Both the position numbers and the translations under genes were made by a program. DNA of 27,453 nucleotides from DATILL01 sp035476575 (GTDB taxonomy: Bacteria > Actinomycetota > Actinomycetes > Mycobacteriales > JACQDL01), in contig DATILL010000002.1 of the NCBI GenBank assembly GCA_035476575.1, forward strand, positions 1 through 27,453, given 5' to 3'. Each line of letters starts with the position of its first letter. Positions within the stretch are counted from its first letter, which is position 1. The notes beneath the pieces were generated by a model. The model ran no database searches. It was not told the origin of the DNA and worked only from the letters and a program-made list of their open reading frames with translations. Below are positions 1 to 10,584 of this stretch, in pieces.

Positions 1-80
1 ATCGCGCGATCCGACAGCTCCTTACAAATGCCCCGAAGAATCTCATCTCGTTCCTCGACTGTCAACGCCCTACCCCGCAC
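1..80 (-). CDS. IS30-type transposase, N-terminal fragment (runs off left edge)
   Basis: The complement of the first 80 bases reads from GTG (80-78) without a stop to the window edge, about 26 codons. It contains the motif LTVEERDEILRGICKELSDR, which resembles the N-terminal helix-turn-helix (HTH_38) start of IS30-family transposases. An in-frame TGA at 95-93 closes the frame upstream, and GGAGG lies 5 nt before the GTG. A TTG at 65-63 is an alternative start. A 7-bp inverted repeat (94-100/114-120) lies just upstream and could belong to the element end, but no terminal inverted repeat can be defined from one side. With so little protein visible, another HTH protein with the same fold cannot be excluded. 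Confidence 0.5.
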   Translation of the reverse strand, partial: MRGRALTVEERDEILRGICKELSDRA

Positions 81-270
81 CCAATCCTCCGTTCATCACA
101 CAAGATCATCTCATGTGATGCACTGACCACTGGAGACCGCCGCGTCTTGTCGGAGCGCGGCTGGGGCGCAAGGGCGACCCGGGGAGGCGGAACCGACCCG
201 GCCGGGGAGCCCCACCCCGCCGGGTGCCGCCCTTGTGCTGCCTTGTCCCGACGCGCCACCGGCCGGAGCG

Positions 271-328
271 CGATCATCGAGTTGTTGGGGTCAACAGAGA
301 TCAACTGACCCCAACAACTCGATGATCG
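271..328. repeat. Perfect 23-bp inverted repeat, CGATCATCGAGTT family (copy 1)
   Basis: Arms 271-293 and 306-328 are perfectly complementary, with a 12-nt loop containing GAGATCAAC. The outer 13 bases, CGATCATCGAGTT, and the internal GAGATCAAC recur in the element at 10571-10642, so both belong to one dispersed palindromic family. There is no T-tract, so this is not a classical terminator. Confidence 0.85.
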
Positions 329-407
329 TCGCGAAAGGAAGGAGGCAGGGGGCCGGGGAGTAGCCTCGACGCACGTCCTGTCCTGGTATGACCGGTGGGG
401 GGCTGGC

Positions 408-521
408 GTGGAGCCGGTGTCGGTGGTGGTGGGAGCGTTGGCCGCGGGAGTCGGTGAGACCGCGACGGCCCCGATGCACGATGCCCACGGGGGCCTGAAA
501 CGGCTGGTCACGGTGCCATGA
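408..521 (+). CDS. 37-aa peptide translationally coupled to the STAND NTPase
   Basis: A short ORF starting with GTG at 408 ends in TGA at 519-521, which overlaps the ATG (518-520) of the STAND gene as ATGA. The peptide begins VEPVSVVVGALAAGVGET and ends near GGLKRLVTVP. From memory it resembles the Ala/Gly-rich opening segment (xPVxxVVxALAAG...KDAYxGLKxL) often seen in, or just before, actinobacterial NB-ARC/STAND proteins, here reduced to a minimal free peptide. A G-rich stretch at 396-401 could act as ribosome binding site. Function is unknown. It may be a partner of the NTPase, a degenerate N-terminal domain, or only a leader that couples translation. The exact stop/start overlap is the main argument that it is real. 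Confidence 0.55.
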   Translation: MEPVSVVVGALAAGVGETATAPMHDAHGGLKRLVTVP

Positions 522-2479
522 CCGCACCCGGCCAGCCCGGGGGCGGCGACATCCCCGCCACGGTCGACGCCCGAGGCCTTCAGGGTGGGCAGTTCGGCGA
601 TCGCAACGAGATGCACAACCACTACTACGCCGCCGGGCCGGGACAGCACGGGCCGGGACAGCAGCCGGACCAGCGGCCGGTGGAGTGGCCGGTGGTGGTG
701 GGTCGGCCGCCGTTGCGGGCGGATGCGTACCAGGAGCGGCCGGCGTTGCGGGACGCGCTGGCGGCGGCGCTGGCCGAGCGTCGTACGGCGGTGGTGACGC
801 AGGTGGTCGCCGGGGACGGCGGGAGGGGCAAGACGCAGTTGGCGGCCGCGGCGTTCGAGCGGACCAGGGCGGCGGCGGAGCTCGCGGTGTGGGTGACGGC
901 GGCGAGCCGGCCGGCGGTGGTGTCGGCCTACGCCGAGGCGTACGCGGCGACCCACCCGGCTGCCGGGCCCGGGGACGCCGGCCAGCACGCGGAGCGGTTC
1001 CTGACCTGGCTGTCGGCGACCGCCCGCCCATGGGTGGTCGTGCTGGACGACGTCGCGGACCCGGCGGACCTGGCGGGGCTGTGGCCGGCGGGCCCGACCG
1101 GGCAGGTGATCGTGACGACCCGGCGGCGGGACGCGGCGATGCGGGCCCGGGGCACGGTCATTGACGTGGGCGTCTTCCTGCCGGCGGAGTCGCTGGCCTA
1201 CCTGACGGAGAAGCTGGGCGCGGCCTCCGGGCTGCCGGCGGACGCGCTGGCCGGCGCGGCGGAGCTGGCCGAGGACCTGGGCCAGCTCCCGCTGGCGCTG
1301 TCCCACGCCGCCGCGGTGATCGTGAACGACGGCATCGGGTGCGCCGAGTACCGCGACCGGCTCGCCGACCGGACCAGGACGCTGGCCGAGATTTTCCCGG
1401 GCGACCCGGGCGTGGCGGGCGACGACTACGCCCACACCCTAGCCGGCGCATGGTCCCTGGCCCGCGACCGCGCCAACACGCTGCCCCCGGACGGGCTCGC
1501 CGGAGCAATGCTCGACATCATCGCGGTACTCGACCCCAACGGCATCCCCGAGACCGCCCTCACCAGCGCCGCCGCACGCTCCTGGCTGGCGACCCGGTTG
1601 GCCGCAGGCGACGAACCCGGCACCGGAGCGGAGGTCCCAGCCGAGGACGCCCGCCGGGCGGTCCGGAACCTGCACCGGCTCAGCCTGGTCAACCACGACC
1701 CCGCCACCACGGCGCGCGCCATCCGCATGCACGCCCTCGCCCAGCGCGCCACCCTCGAACAGCTCAACCCAGCCACGCTGCCCGCCGTCATCCGGGCCGC
1801 AGCCGACGCACTGCTCCAGGCCTGGCCCGACATCGAGGCCGACACCACCCTCGGCCAGACCCTGCGTACCAACACCACCGCGCTGACCGGCCGGCATGAC
1901 GCCGCGCTGTGGGAGCCCGACGCCCACCCGGTCCTGTCCCGGCACGGCCGCAGCCTCGGTGAGGCCGGCCTGGTCGCTGACGCCGCCAGCTACTTCACGT
2001 CCCTCGCCCGTAATGCTGCTCAGATCCTCGGCCCGGACCACCCCCACACCCTGGACACCCGGGGCAACCTCGCCTACTGGCGGGGCGAGGCGGGGGACGC
2101 GGCCGGGGCCGCCGTCGCGTGCGAGGTGCTGCTGGCCGACTATCTGCGGGTCCTCGGCCCGGACCACCCCCACACCCTGACCACCCGGCACAACCTCGCC
2201 CGGTGGCGGGGTCAGGCGGGGGACGCGGCCGGGGCCGCCGCCGCGTGCGAGGCGCTGCTGGCCGACCGGCTGCGGGTCCTCGGCCCGGACCACCCCGACA
2301 CCCTGACCACCCGACACAACCTCGCCTGGTGGCGGGGCGTGGCGGGGGACGCGGCCGGGGCCGCCGCCGCGTGCGAGGCGCTGCTGGCCGACGATCTGCG
2401 GGTCCTCGGCCCGGACCACCCCGACACCCTTTCCACCCGGAACAACCTCGCCCACTGGCAGCAGCAGGCGGGGTCGTAG
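518..2479 (+). CDS. STAND/NB-ARC NTPase with C-terminal TPR repeats
   Basis: A 653-aa signal-transduction ATPase. A short N-terminal tail (residues 18-37) carries GLQGGQFGDRNEMHNHYY, resembling the Q-x-G-D-x-N motif of many actinobacterial STAND proteins that has been compared to RHIM-like amyloid signalling motifs. The NTPase core has Walker A GDGGRGKT (99-106), Walker B VVVLDD (173-178), the RNBS-B/sensor stretch VIVTTRRRD (197-205), a GLPL-like GQLPLAL (255-261) and an MHD-like RMHAL (403-407). Residues ~503-650 are TPR units of 42 residues (LGPDHPxTLxTRxNLA). The ATG overlaps the stop of the 37-aa ORF. Such proteins act as ligand-triggered switches in regulation or phage defence; no effector domain is visible here, so the role is open. 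The repeat array ends abruptly after 3.6 units. Confidence 0.85.
   Translation: MTAPGQPGGGDIPATVDARGLQGGQFGDRNEMHNHYYAAGPGQHGPGQQPDQRPVEWPVVVGRPPLRADAYQERPALRDALAAALAERRTAVVTQVVAGDGGRGKTQLAAAAFERTRAAAELAVWVTAASRPAVVSAYAEAYAATHPAAGPGDAGQHAERFLTWLSATARPWVVVLDDVADPADLAGLWPAGPTGQVIVTTRRRDAAMRARGTVIDVGVFLPAESLAYLTEKLGAASGLPADALAGAAELAEDLGQLPLALSHAAAVIVNDGIGCAEYRDRLADRTRTLAEIFPGDPGVAGDDYAHTLAGAWSLARDRANTLPPDGLAGAMLDIIAVLDPNGIPETALTSAAARSWLATRLAAGDEPGTGAEVPAEDARRAVRNLHRLSLVNHDPATTARAIRMHALAQRATLEQLNPATLPAVIRAAADALLQAWPDIEADTTLGQTLRTNTTALTGRHDAALWEPDAHPVLSRHGRSLGEAGLVADAASYFTSLARNAAQILGPDHPHTLDTRGNLAYWRGEAGDAAGAAVACEVLLADYLRVLGPDHPHTLTTRHNLARWRGQAGDAAGAAAACEALLADRLRVLGPDHPDTLTTRHNLAWWRGVAGDAAGAAAACEALLADDLRVLGPDHPDTLSTRNNLAHWQQQAGS
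2027..2479 (+). repeat. 126-bp tandem repeats encoding TPR units
   Basis: The sequence CTCGGCCCGGACCACCCC recurs at 2027, 2153, 2279 and 2405, giving an exact 126-bp (42-codon) period. The last unit is cut by the stop at 2477. Units 2-4 are almost identical at DNA level, including silent positions, which points to recent duplication or homogenisation. Confidence 0.9.
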
Positions 2480-2673
2480 TCGCCGCCGACGCACGCTCCC
2501 GAGGGCCAACCCCCCGAGGGCCAACCCCAGAAACTTTAGTCAGATTTTTGCCGATCCGACCATGCCGGACGGCATCTGTCACCATACTGACCCGGGTTGT
2601 GCGCAGAGCCGTGCCTCCGGTGTCCGCTCGCGCCCGCGGCGGAGAGACCACGACACAAAAGGGGGGCACCCGG
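2480..2673 (+). promoter_or_regulatory. Intergenic region with palindrome and likely protease promoter
   Basis: After the STAND stop there are two adjacent copies of CCCGAGGGCCAACCC (2498-2512 and 2513-2527). An AT-richer stretch follows with the operator-like palindrome ATGCCG-GA-CGGCAT (2562-2575) and a possible -10 element CATACT (2583-2588). No good -35 element is visible. AAAAGGGGGG (2657-2666) is the probable ribosome binding site of the protease GTG at 2674. Confidence 0.4.
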
Positions 2674-5703
<3,030 letters not shown>

Positions 5704-5724
5704 CCGCCGCCGGCAGATCGCGAA

Positions 5725-5766
5725 GATCGGTGATCTCGTGGCCCGGAAGCCACGAGATCACCGATC
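5725..5766. terminator. 18-bp perfect inverted repeat after the protease gene
   Basis: GATCGGTGATCTCGTGGC (5725-5742) pairs perfectly with 5749-5766 across a 6-nt loop, 21 nt after the protease stop. It is placed like a terminator but has no T-tract. It may equally be another palindromic intergenic repeat. The remaining ~260 bp to lepA hold a small hairpin (GTCCGTC/GACGGAC, 5867-5884) and no gene I can support. Confidence 0.6.
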
Positions 5767-6004
5767 GTGCGGAGGCGTCGGGAGAGAAGCCGCCGCGCTG
5801 GCTCACCGCCACGGCGGCTCGGCGGGCAGGGTGTTCCTCGGCGCCACGCGCACCCGATCCGGCCCGTCCGTCCACAGACGGACACCGACCGCGGGCGAGA
5901 GGAACGCGCCGGCCGGCGCGGTGACCGCGACGGCGGCCTCTCCCGTGCACCGATGGTCGTCGCGGGCCGGCGTCGCGGGCAACGCAATTTACCGCCGTGC
6001 GAAC

Positions 6005-6028
6005 ATGGAGCCGCATCCTCCACCATAG
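6005..6028 (+). CDS. Possible leader peptide MEPHPPP before lepA
   Basis: A seven-codon ORF (ATG 6005, TAG 6026-6028) ends in three consecutive proline codons and stops 2 nt before the lepA ATG. Pro-Pro-Pro slows ribosomes that lack EF-P, so this could be an attenuating leader for a translation factor gene. No ribosome binding site is visible and chance cannot be excluded. Confidence 0.25.
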   Translation: MEPHPPP

Positions 6029-6030
6029 AA

Positions 6031-7884
6031 ATGGGTTCCGTGACCGCGCAGACCGTGACCGGGCAGACCGACCCGGCGATGATCCGGAACTTCTGCGTCA
6101 TCGCCCACATCGACCACGGCAAGTCCACGCTCGCCGACCGGATGCTGCAGCTCACCGGGGTCGTGGAAGGCCGCCAGATGCGGGCGCAGTACCTCGACCG
6201 GATGGACATCGAGCGGGAGCGCGGCATCACCATCAAGGCGCAGAACGTGCGCCTGCCGTGGCGGGCCGCCGACGGCCGTGACTACGTCCTGGACCTGATC
6301 GACACCCCCGGGCACGTGGACTTCAGCTACGAGGTGTCCCGCTCGCTGGCCGCCTGCGAGGGTGCTGTGCTGCTGGTGGACGCCGCCCAGGGCATCGAGG
6401 CACAGACCCTGGCCAACCTGTACATGGCACTGGAGAACGACCTGCACGTCATCCCGGTGCTGAACAAGATCGACCTGCCGGCCGCGCAGCCGGAGCGGTA
6501 CGCCGCGGAGATCGCGCACATCATCGGCTGCGACGCCGACGACGTGCTGCGGGTCTCGGCCAAGACCGGCCAGGGCGTGCGCGAGCTGCTGGAGACCATC
6601 GTCCGGGACGTCCCGGCGCCGGTCGGCGACGCCGCCGCGCCCGCCCGCGCGATGATCTTCGACTCGGTCTACGACAGCTACCGGGGGGTGATCACCTACG
6701 TCCGGGTGATCGACGGGCGGATCAGCGCCCGGCAGCGGATCCGGATGATGTCCACCAGGGAAACCCACGAGCTGCTCGAGGTTGGAGTGATCTCGCCGGA
6801 GCCCAAACCGACCGCCGGGCTCGGCGTCGGCGAGGTCGGCTACCTGATCACCGGCGTCAAGGACGTCCGGCAGTCGCGGGTCGGCGACACCGTGACCGAC
6901 GCGGCCAAGCCGGCCACGACCGCGCTGGCCGGCTACCGCGACCCGAGGCCGATGGTCTACTCCGGGCTGTACCCCATGGACGGGTCGGACTACCCGCTGC
7001 TGCGCGACGCGCTGGACAAGCTGCGGCTGAACGACGCCGCGCTGGTGTTCGAGCCGGAGACCTCGGCGGCGCTGGGCTTCGGCTTCCGCTGCGGCTTCCT
7101 CGGGCTGCTGCACCTGGAGATCGTGCGGGAGCGGCTGGAGCGCGAGTTCAGCCTGGACCTGATCTCCACCGCGCCGAACGTCGTCTACCGGCTGGCGATG
7201 GAGGACGGCGACGAGCGGGTCGTCACCAACCCCAGCGACTGGCCGGACAGCGCGATCGGCCAGGTCTTCGAGCCGGTGGTCAAGGGCATGATCATCGCGC
7301 CGGCGGAGTACATCGGCGCGATCATGGAGCTGTGCCAGGGCCGGCGCGGCGCGCTGGGCGGGATGGACTACCTGTCGGAGTCCCGGGTCGAGCTGCGCTA
7401 CACGCTGCCGCTGGCCGAGATCATCTTCGACTTCTTCGACCAGCTGAAGTCCAGGACCCGCGGCTACGCCTCGCTCGACTACGAGCCGGCCGGCGAGCAG
7501 CCGGCGGACCTGGTCAAGGTCGACATCCTGCTGCAGGGCGAGAAGGTCGACGCCTTCAGCGCGATCGTGCACAAGGACCGGGCCTACGGATACGGCGTCC
7601 AGCTCACCGAGAAGCTGCGCAAGCTCATCCCGCGACAGCAGTTCGAGGTGCCGATCCAGGCCGCGGTCGGGTCGCGGGTGATCGCGCGGGAGACCATCCG
7701 GGCGATCCGCAAGGACGTGCTGGCCAAGTGCTACGGCGGCGACATCACCCGCAAGCGCAAGCTGCTGGAGAAGCAGAAGGAGGGCAAGAAGCGGATGAAG
7801 ATGGTCGGCCGGGTCGAGGTGCCGCAGGAGGCCTTCATCGCCGCGCTGTCCACCTCCGACGATGCCGCGGGCGGCCGGCGGTAG
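6031..7884 (+). CDS. lepA: Elongation factor 4 (LepA) GTPase
   Basis: A 617-aa ribosome-associated GTPase of the cytoplasm (EF4/LepA), thought to help stalled or back-translocated ribosomes and initiation complexes. G motifs are intact: G1 AHIDHGKST (25-33), G2 RGITIK, G3 DTPGH (91-95), G4 NKID (145-148), G5 SAKTG. The family-specific C-terminus YGGDITRKRKLLEKQKEGKK is present, and the length is normal. The open frame continues upstream to 5767; ATG 6031 gives the family-like start, with GTG 6040 as an alternative. No clear ribosome binding site is seen. In many actinobacteria lepA and hemW are close neighbours; here hemW lies 8 kb downstream in the same direction, so the locus may have gained insertions. 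Confidence 0.97.
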   Translation: MGSVTAQTVTGQTDPAMIRNFCVIAHIDHGKSTLADRMLQLTGVVEGRQMRAQYLDRMDIERERGITIKAQNVRLPWRAADGRDYVLDLIDTPGHVDFSYEVSRSLAACEGAVLLVDAAQGIEAQTLANLYMALENDLHVIPVLNKIDLPAAQPERYAAEIAHIIGCDADDVLRVSAKTGQGVRELLETIVRDVPAPVGDAAAPARAMIFDSVYDSYRGVITYVRVIDGRISARQRIRMMSTRETHELLEVGVISPEPKPTAGLGVGEVGYLITGVKDVRQSRVGDTVTDAAKPATTALAGYRDPRPMVYSGLYPMDGSDYPLLRDALDKLRLNDAALVFEPETSAALGFGFRCGFLGLLHLEIVRERLEREFSLDLISTAPNVVYRLAMEDGDERVVTNPSDWPDSAIGQVFEPVVKGMIIAPAEYIGAIMELCQGRRGALGGMDYLSESRVELRYTLPLAEIIFDFFDQLKSRTRGYASLDYEPAGEQPADLVKVDILLQGEKVDAFSAIVHKDRAYGYGVQLTEKLRKLIPRQQFEVPIQAAVGSRVIARETIRAIRKDVLAKCYGGDITRKRKLLEKQKEGKKRMKMVGRVEVPQEAFIAALSTSDDAAGGRR

Positions 7885-7984
7885 CCGGGCCGGGGCGGGG
7901 TAGCCGGGGCCGGGTAGCCGGGCCGGGGGGATTTGCCGGACGGGCGGTTTGGCTGTCCGATCCGGGGAATACCAGGGGGCGTGA

Positions 7985-8006
7985 GTCCCCGCAATGGGGC
8001 GGGGAC
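7985..8006 (+). other. Stem-loop between lepA and the next gene
   Basis: GTCCCCGC (7985-7992) pairs with GCGGGGAC (7999-8006) around a 6-nt loop. It could end lepA transcription or be a 5' leader structure of the 8035 gene, whose GGAGG lies at 8019-8023. The stretch 7885-7925 before it is built of short TAGCCGGG(G)CCGGG repeats. Confidence 0.45.
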
Positions 8007-8034
8007 ACCGAACAGTTCGGAGGTGGCGTAGTCC

Positions 8035-8421
8035 ATGACCAGCACTGGACCCTCGACTGAGGGCGAGGCCATCAGCCGGTTTGAGGGCGAGGAGCAGCAC
8101 GGCTGGGCACCCGACAACACCAACCCTACCGGTCGGGCCGCTGAGGCCGACCACAAGGCGTATGACGCGAGCAACGCCGGCGAGCCCGGCCCTGGGCGGG
8201 AGGTCTCTGCCGAGGAGCGTGCGGGCGTGTCCGACACCGACACGGACGGGCGGAGCGCCCTCGGCGTCGGGGAGAGCATGACCCGCCGGGCCGAGGACAT
8301 CGCGAAGGAGTCCGACGACAGCGAGCGTTACACGACTGGCACGCAGGGCCCGTCCCAGCGACCGGTAGGCAAGTCGACGCCGGATGACGTCACCGGTGTC
8401 CGTTCCGGCGAGGCCGACTAG
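8035..8421 (+). CDS. Small acidic, probably disordered protein of unknown function
   Basis: A 128-aa hydrophilic protein with many Gly, Ser, Asp, Glu and Thr residues, no hydrophobic core and no membrane segment. The C-terminal third (GVGESMTRRAEDIAKES, then YTTGTQGPSQRPVGKS) resembles a conserved motif I recall from small actinobacterial proteins downstream of housekeeping genes (GES-xxRRGEDI ... TGT-xxxxRPTGTS). I know of no function. GGAGG at 8019-8023 supports the ATG at 8035. It follows lepA by 150 bp in the same direction but behind a hairpin, so it may have its own promoter. Confidence 0.75.
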   Translation: MTSTGPSTEGEAISRFEGEEQHGWAPDNTNPTGRAAEADHKAYDASNAGEPGPGREVSAEERAGVSDTDTDGRSALGVGESMTRRAEDIAKESDDSERYTTGTQGPSQRPVGKSTPDDVTGVRSGEAD

Positions 8422-8448
8422 GACACCGCGGGACCGAGGTGGCGGCAT

Positions 8449-8464
8449 CGCCCGCACGCGGGCG
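8449..8464 (+). terminator. GC-rich hairpin after the 8035 gene
   Basis: CGCCCGC-AC-GCGGGCG, 28 nt after the stop codon. Short and without a T-tract, so a weak terminator candidate. Confidence 0.35.
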
Positions 8465-8529
8465 ACTGTGGGTGGTTGATCCGTTCACCCTGTCCCCTGT
8501 CCGTCCCCTCCTGGGTCCACACGGTGAAC

Positions 8530-8571
8530 GACGGCACGTCTCGTGGCTGACCGGCCGCGGGACGTGCCGTC
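8530..8571. terminator. Bidirectional terminator-like hairpin between convergent genes
   Basis: GACGGCACGTC (8530-8540) and GACGTGCCGTC (8561-8571) form a perfect 11-bp stem with a 20-nt loop. It lies between the convergent 8035 gene and the lipoprotein gene, a fitting place for a shared terminator. Confidence 0.55.
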
Positions 8572-8603
8572 TCGCGGTATGGCGTCCGGGCGTTCGTGGC
8601 GGG

Positions 8604-9347
8604 TCAGCGCTTCTCAAAGTGCTGGTAGTCGATCGGGCCGGTCCAGTAGCCGCCCCACTGCCAGCCGTGCCGGGCGAACATCCGTACGACGGCCGGGGTG
8701 ACCACGCCGGCCCGCCGCGGGTCTCGGTCCGTTGTGGAGCCCGGCGGGAAGGCGGTGCCGCCGGTGACGTAAGGGTTCTCGCGTGGGTTGAGGTCGATCG
8801 CGCGGCCGTAGGCGTGCCGCGACCAAGCGGTGCCGCCGGTGATGAGGCGGCAGTTGAACGCCGAGGTGTTGTCTGCGGCCACCGAGGCGTCGTCGCTGGC
8901 GCCGTAGGCGTCCACCGTGCGCACCTGCCGGATCGGGAAGCGCGCCGCGTAGAGCTCGCCGAAGATGGCGGCCACCTCGGCAGCCACCGGCTCGGCCACG
9001 ATGAGCTCGCCCTCGTGCGGGCGGCCGTCGAACCCGGCGTACCACAGCCGCACCAGGCGCAGCCCGTCGTAGCTGGTCGGGCAGCCCAGGTGCCAGCTCG
9101 GTCCGAGCCGGCGGGCGGTGACGGGCACGATCGTCGGCAGGTACGCCGGCCACCGTGTCTCCGGGGGTGGTGGGGTGGACGTGCCGGTCCGGGTCGCGCC
9201 GGTCTGGACCGACCCGGGCTGATCCGGTCCAGGCTGGACCGGTGCCGGGTGCACGGCCGGCGGAGCCTGCTGGACGGGCGTACCGCCGCACCCCGCCAGC
9301 GCGACGAGGACCCACGCCGCCCCCGCCATGATCCCGGCCCGCCCCAT
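8604..9347 (-). CDS. M15-like D,D-carboxypeptidase lipoprotein
   Basis: A 247-aa exported lipoprotein: hydrophobic N-terminus with lipobox LAGC (17-20), then a Pro/Gln/Thr-rich linker (to ~66), then a globular domain. Near the C-terminus SRHAYGRAID (177-185, His178 and Asp185) followed by DYQHF (His243) matches the zinc ligands of peptidase family M15 (VanY/endolysin type), which cleave D-Ala-D-Ala or L-Ala-D-Glu bonds in peptidoglycan. The fold before the motif (NTSAFNCR) is also M15C-like. ATG 9347 is used; a Met seven codons in would still give a lipoprotein signal. The 400-bp spacer upstream suggests its own promoter rather than one shared with the ABC genes. Confidence 0.8.
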   Translation of the reverse strand: MGRAGIMAGAAWVLVALAGCGGTPVQQAPPAVHPAPVQPGPDQPGSVQTGATRTGTSTPPPPETRWPAYLPTIVPVTARRLGPSWHLGCPTSYDGLRLVRLWYAGFDGRPHEGELIVAEPVAAEVAAIFGELYAARFPIRQVRTVDAYGASDDASVAADNTSAFNCRLITGGTAWSRHAYGRAIDLNPRENPYVTGGTAFPPGSTTDRDPRRAGVVTPAVVRMFARHGWQWGGYWTGPIDYQHFEKR

Positions 9348-9753
9348 CTCGCCGTTCGCCCCAATCTCGCCGCCATCACGCCCAGCTAGCGTCCCGGCCC
9401 AGCCTCCGCCAGCTAGCGTCCCGCCCAGCTAGCGTCTCGCCGAGCCGAGCCGCCGTAGGTCTATCTGGCCGTGTGATATCAAACTGTCAGATCGGACGTC
9501 GTGTTAAACGACGGGGCAAATAACACCTCGCCCTAGCCCGTTGCGGATCAAGATCAACGATTCCGCCTCCCCATCCCCCGCATACATGATTCTCCCGCGT
9601 CGGCGGCATGCCATCCGGGATGAGTCGCTCCATCTGGTGGGTAGCCCCATGCCGCCGACGCCCGTCCACCGCCGCGACCTGTCGCGGGAAGTTCGCCATT
9701 CGCGCGCCCGTTTTGCTCGACTTATCCTCGACAGGTCGCGAAGGGACGGCCGC
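9348..9753 (-). promoter_or_regulatory. 406-bp spacer upstream of the lipoprotein gene
   Basis: No gene is supported here. The part nearest the lipoprotein start has three direct copies of CCAGCTAGCGTC (9381-9396, 9409-9423, 9424-9439). An AT-richer stretch at 9470-9530 probably contains the promoter and a small hairpin CGTCGT-GTTAA-ACGACG (9497-9513). At the other end CGCGACCTGTCG (9674-9685) is inverted at 9729-9740, just after the permease stop, and contains a nested CCGCGAC-CT-GTCGCGG (9672-9687). This may terminate the ABC operon. Confidence 0.4.
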
Positions 9754-10584
9754 TCAGGAGACGATGTCCTTGCTGGCGAAATGCCGCCAGGCCAGCACCA
9801 GGAACACCGCCGAGTAGGCCAGCGCGCCCACGCAGCCCTTCGCCATGGCGTCGTACTGCACCGGGATGCCCAGTGCGTCGGTCCAGGCGAACTGGTAGTG
9901 CGTCGGGAGCACCTCGCGCAACGAGCCGAGCGCGGTGATCGCGTCCAGGATGTTCGAGACGATGACCAGCCCGACCGCCCCGCCGACCGCGCCGAGCGGC
10001 GTGTCGGTCACCGTCGACAGCCAGAACGCCAGCGACCCCACCAGCAGCATCCACACCGCCAGGTAGGCCATCACCAGACCGACCCGGGCCAGCCCCTCGC
10101 CAGCGGGGTAGGAGTCGCCGAGCGGGGTGTGCACCGGCTGCCAGCCGTAGAAGGCCAGGCCGGCGCCGAGCGCGACACCCGGCAGCAGCACCAGCGACAG
10201 GGCGCTGTACCCCAGCGCCACCACCAGCTTCTGGCGCAGCAGCCAGCCGCGCGGCACCGGCGCGGCGAGCAGGTACCGCAGGCTGGACCAGCTCGCCTCG
10301 CTGGCTACCGTGTCGCCGCAGAACAGCGCGACGATCACCACCAGCAGGAAGCCGGCCGAGGCGAAGACGGTGAAGATGGTGAAGTTGACCGCACCGGACG
10401 TGGCCAGGTCGACCAGGTCGGTCTGGCCGGGCTGGCTGTTCGACGGGCCGGCCAACGCGAACGCGCCGACCAGGATGAACGGCAGCAGCACCAGGAAGCC
10501 CAGCGCGAACGCCGTCCGCCGTCGCCTGAGCTGGCGCAGCGCCTCCACCCGCAGCGGCAGCGCCGTCCTGCCTCCGACGATCAT
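9754..10584 (-). CDS. ABC-2 type transporter permease
   Basis: A 276-aa membrane protein with about six hydrophobic segments (for example AFALGFLVLLPFILVGAFAL near residue 25-44, and the last pair before HFASKDIVS). The layout, a basic N-terminus followed by a long first loop, fits ABC-2 family permeases that pair with a cytoplasmic ATPase. Its ATG (10584-10582) overlaps the TGA of the upstream ATPase fusion (ATGA), so the two are made together and probably form the transporter. The first residues MIVGG are encoded by one arm of a palindromic repeat. The substrate is unknown. Confidence 0.85.
   Translation of the reverse strand: MIVGGRTALPLRVEALRQLRRRRTAFALGFLVLLPFILVGAFALAGPSNSQPGQTDLVDLATSGAVNFTIFTVFASAGFLLVVIVALFCGDTVASEASWSSLRYLLAAPVPRGWLLRQKLVVALGYSALSLVLLPGVALGAGLAFYGWQPVHTPLGDSYPAGEGLARVGLVMAYLAVWMLLVGSLAFWLSTVTDTPLGAVGGAVGLVIVSNILDAITALGSLREVLPTHYQFAWTDALGIPVQYDAMAKGCVGALAYSAVFLVLAWRHFASKDIVS

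Noticed and set aside
62..1435. 457-aa minus-strand ORF opposite the STAND gene
   Set aside because: Arg/Pro/Gly-rich sequence produced by the high GC of the coding strand; no domain or ribosome binding site.
2119..2673. N-terminal extension of the S8 protease
   Set aside because: The frame is open, but it overlaps the STAND TPR repeats in another frame, is Arg/Pro/Gly-rich, and would bury the signal peptide.
5989..8457. 822-aa minus-strand ORF opposite lepA
   Set aside because: It is the complement of a clear housekeeping gene with intact GTPase motifs; its composition is that of an antisense GC frame.
9487..9699. 70-aa minus-strand ORF in the spacer
   Set aside because: No ribosome binding site, no recognisable motif, and it covers hairpins and promoter-like AT-rich sequence.
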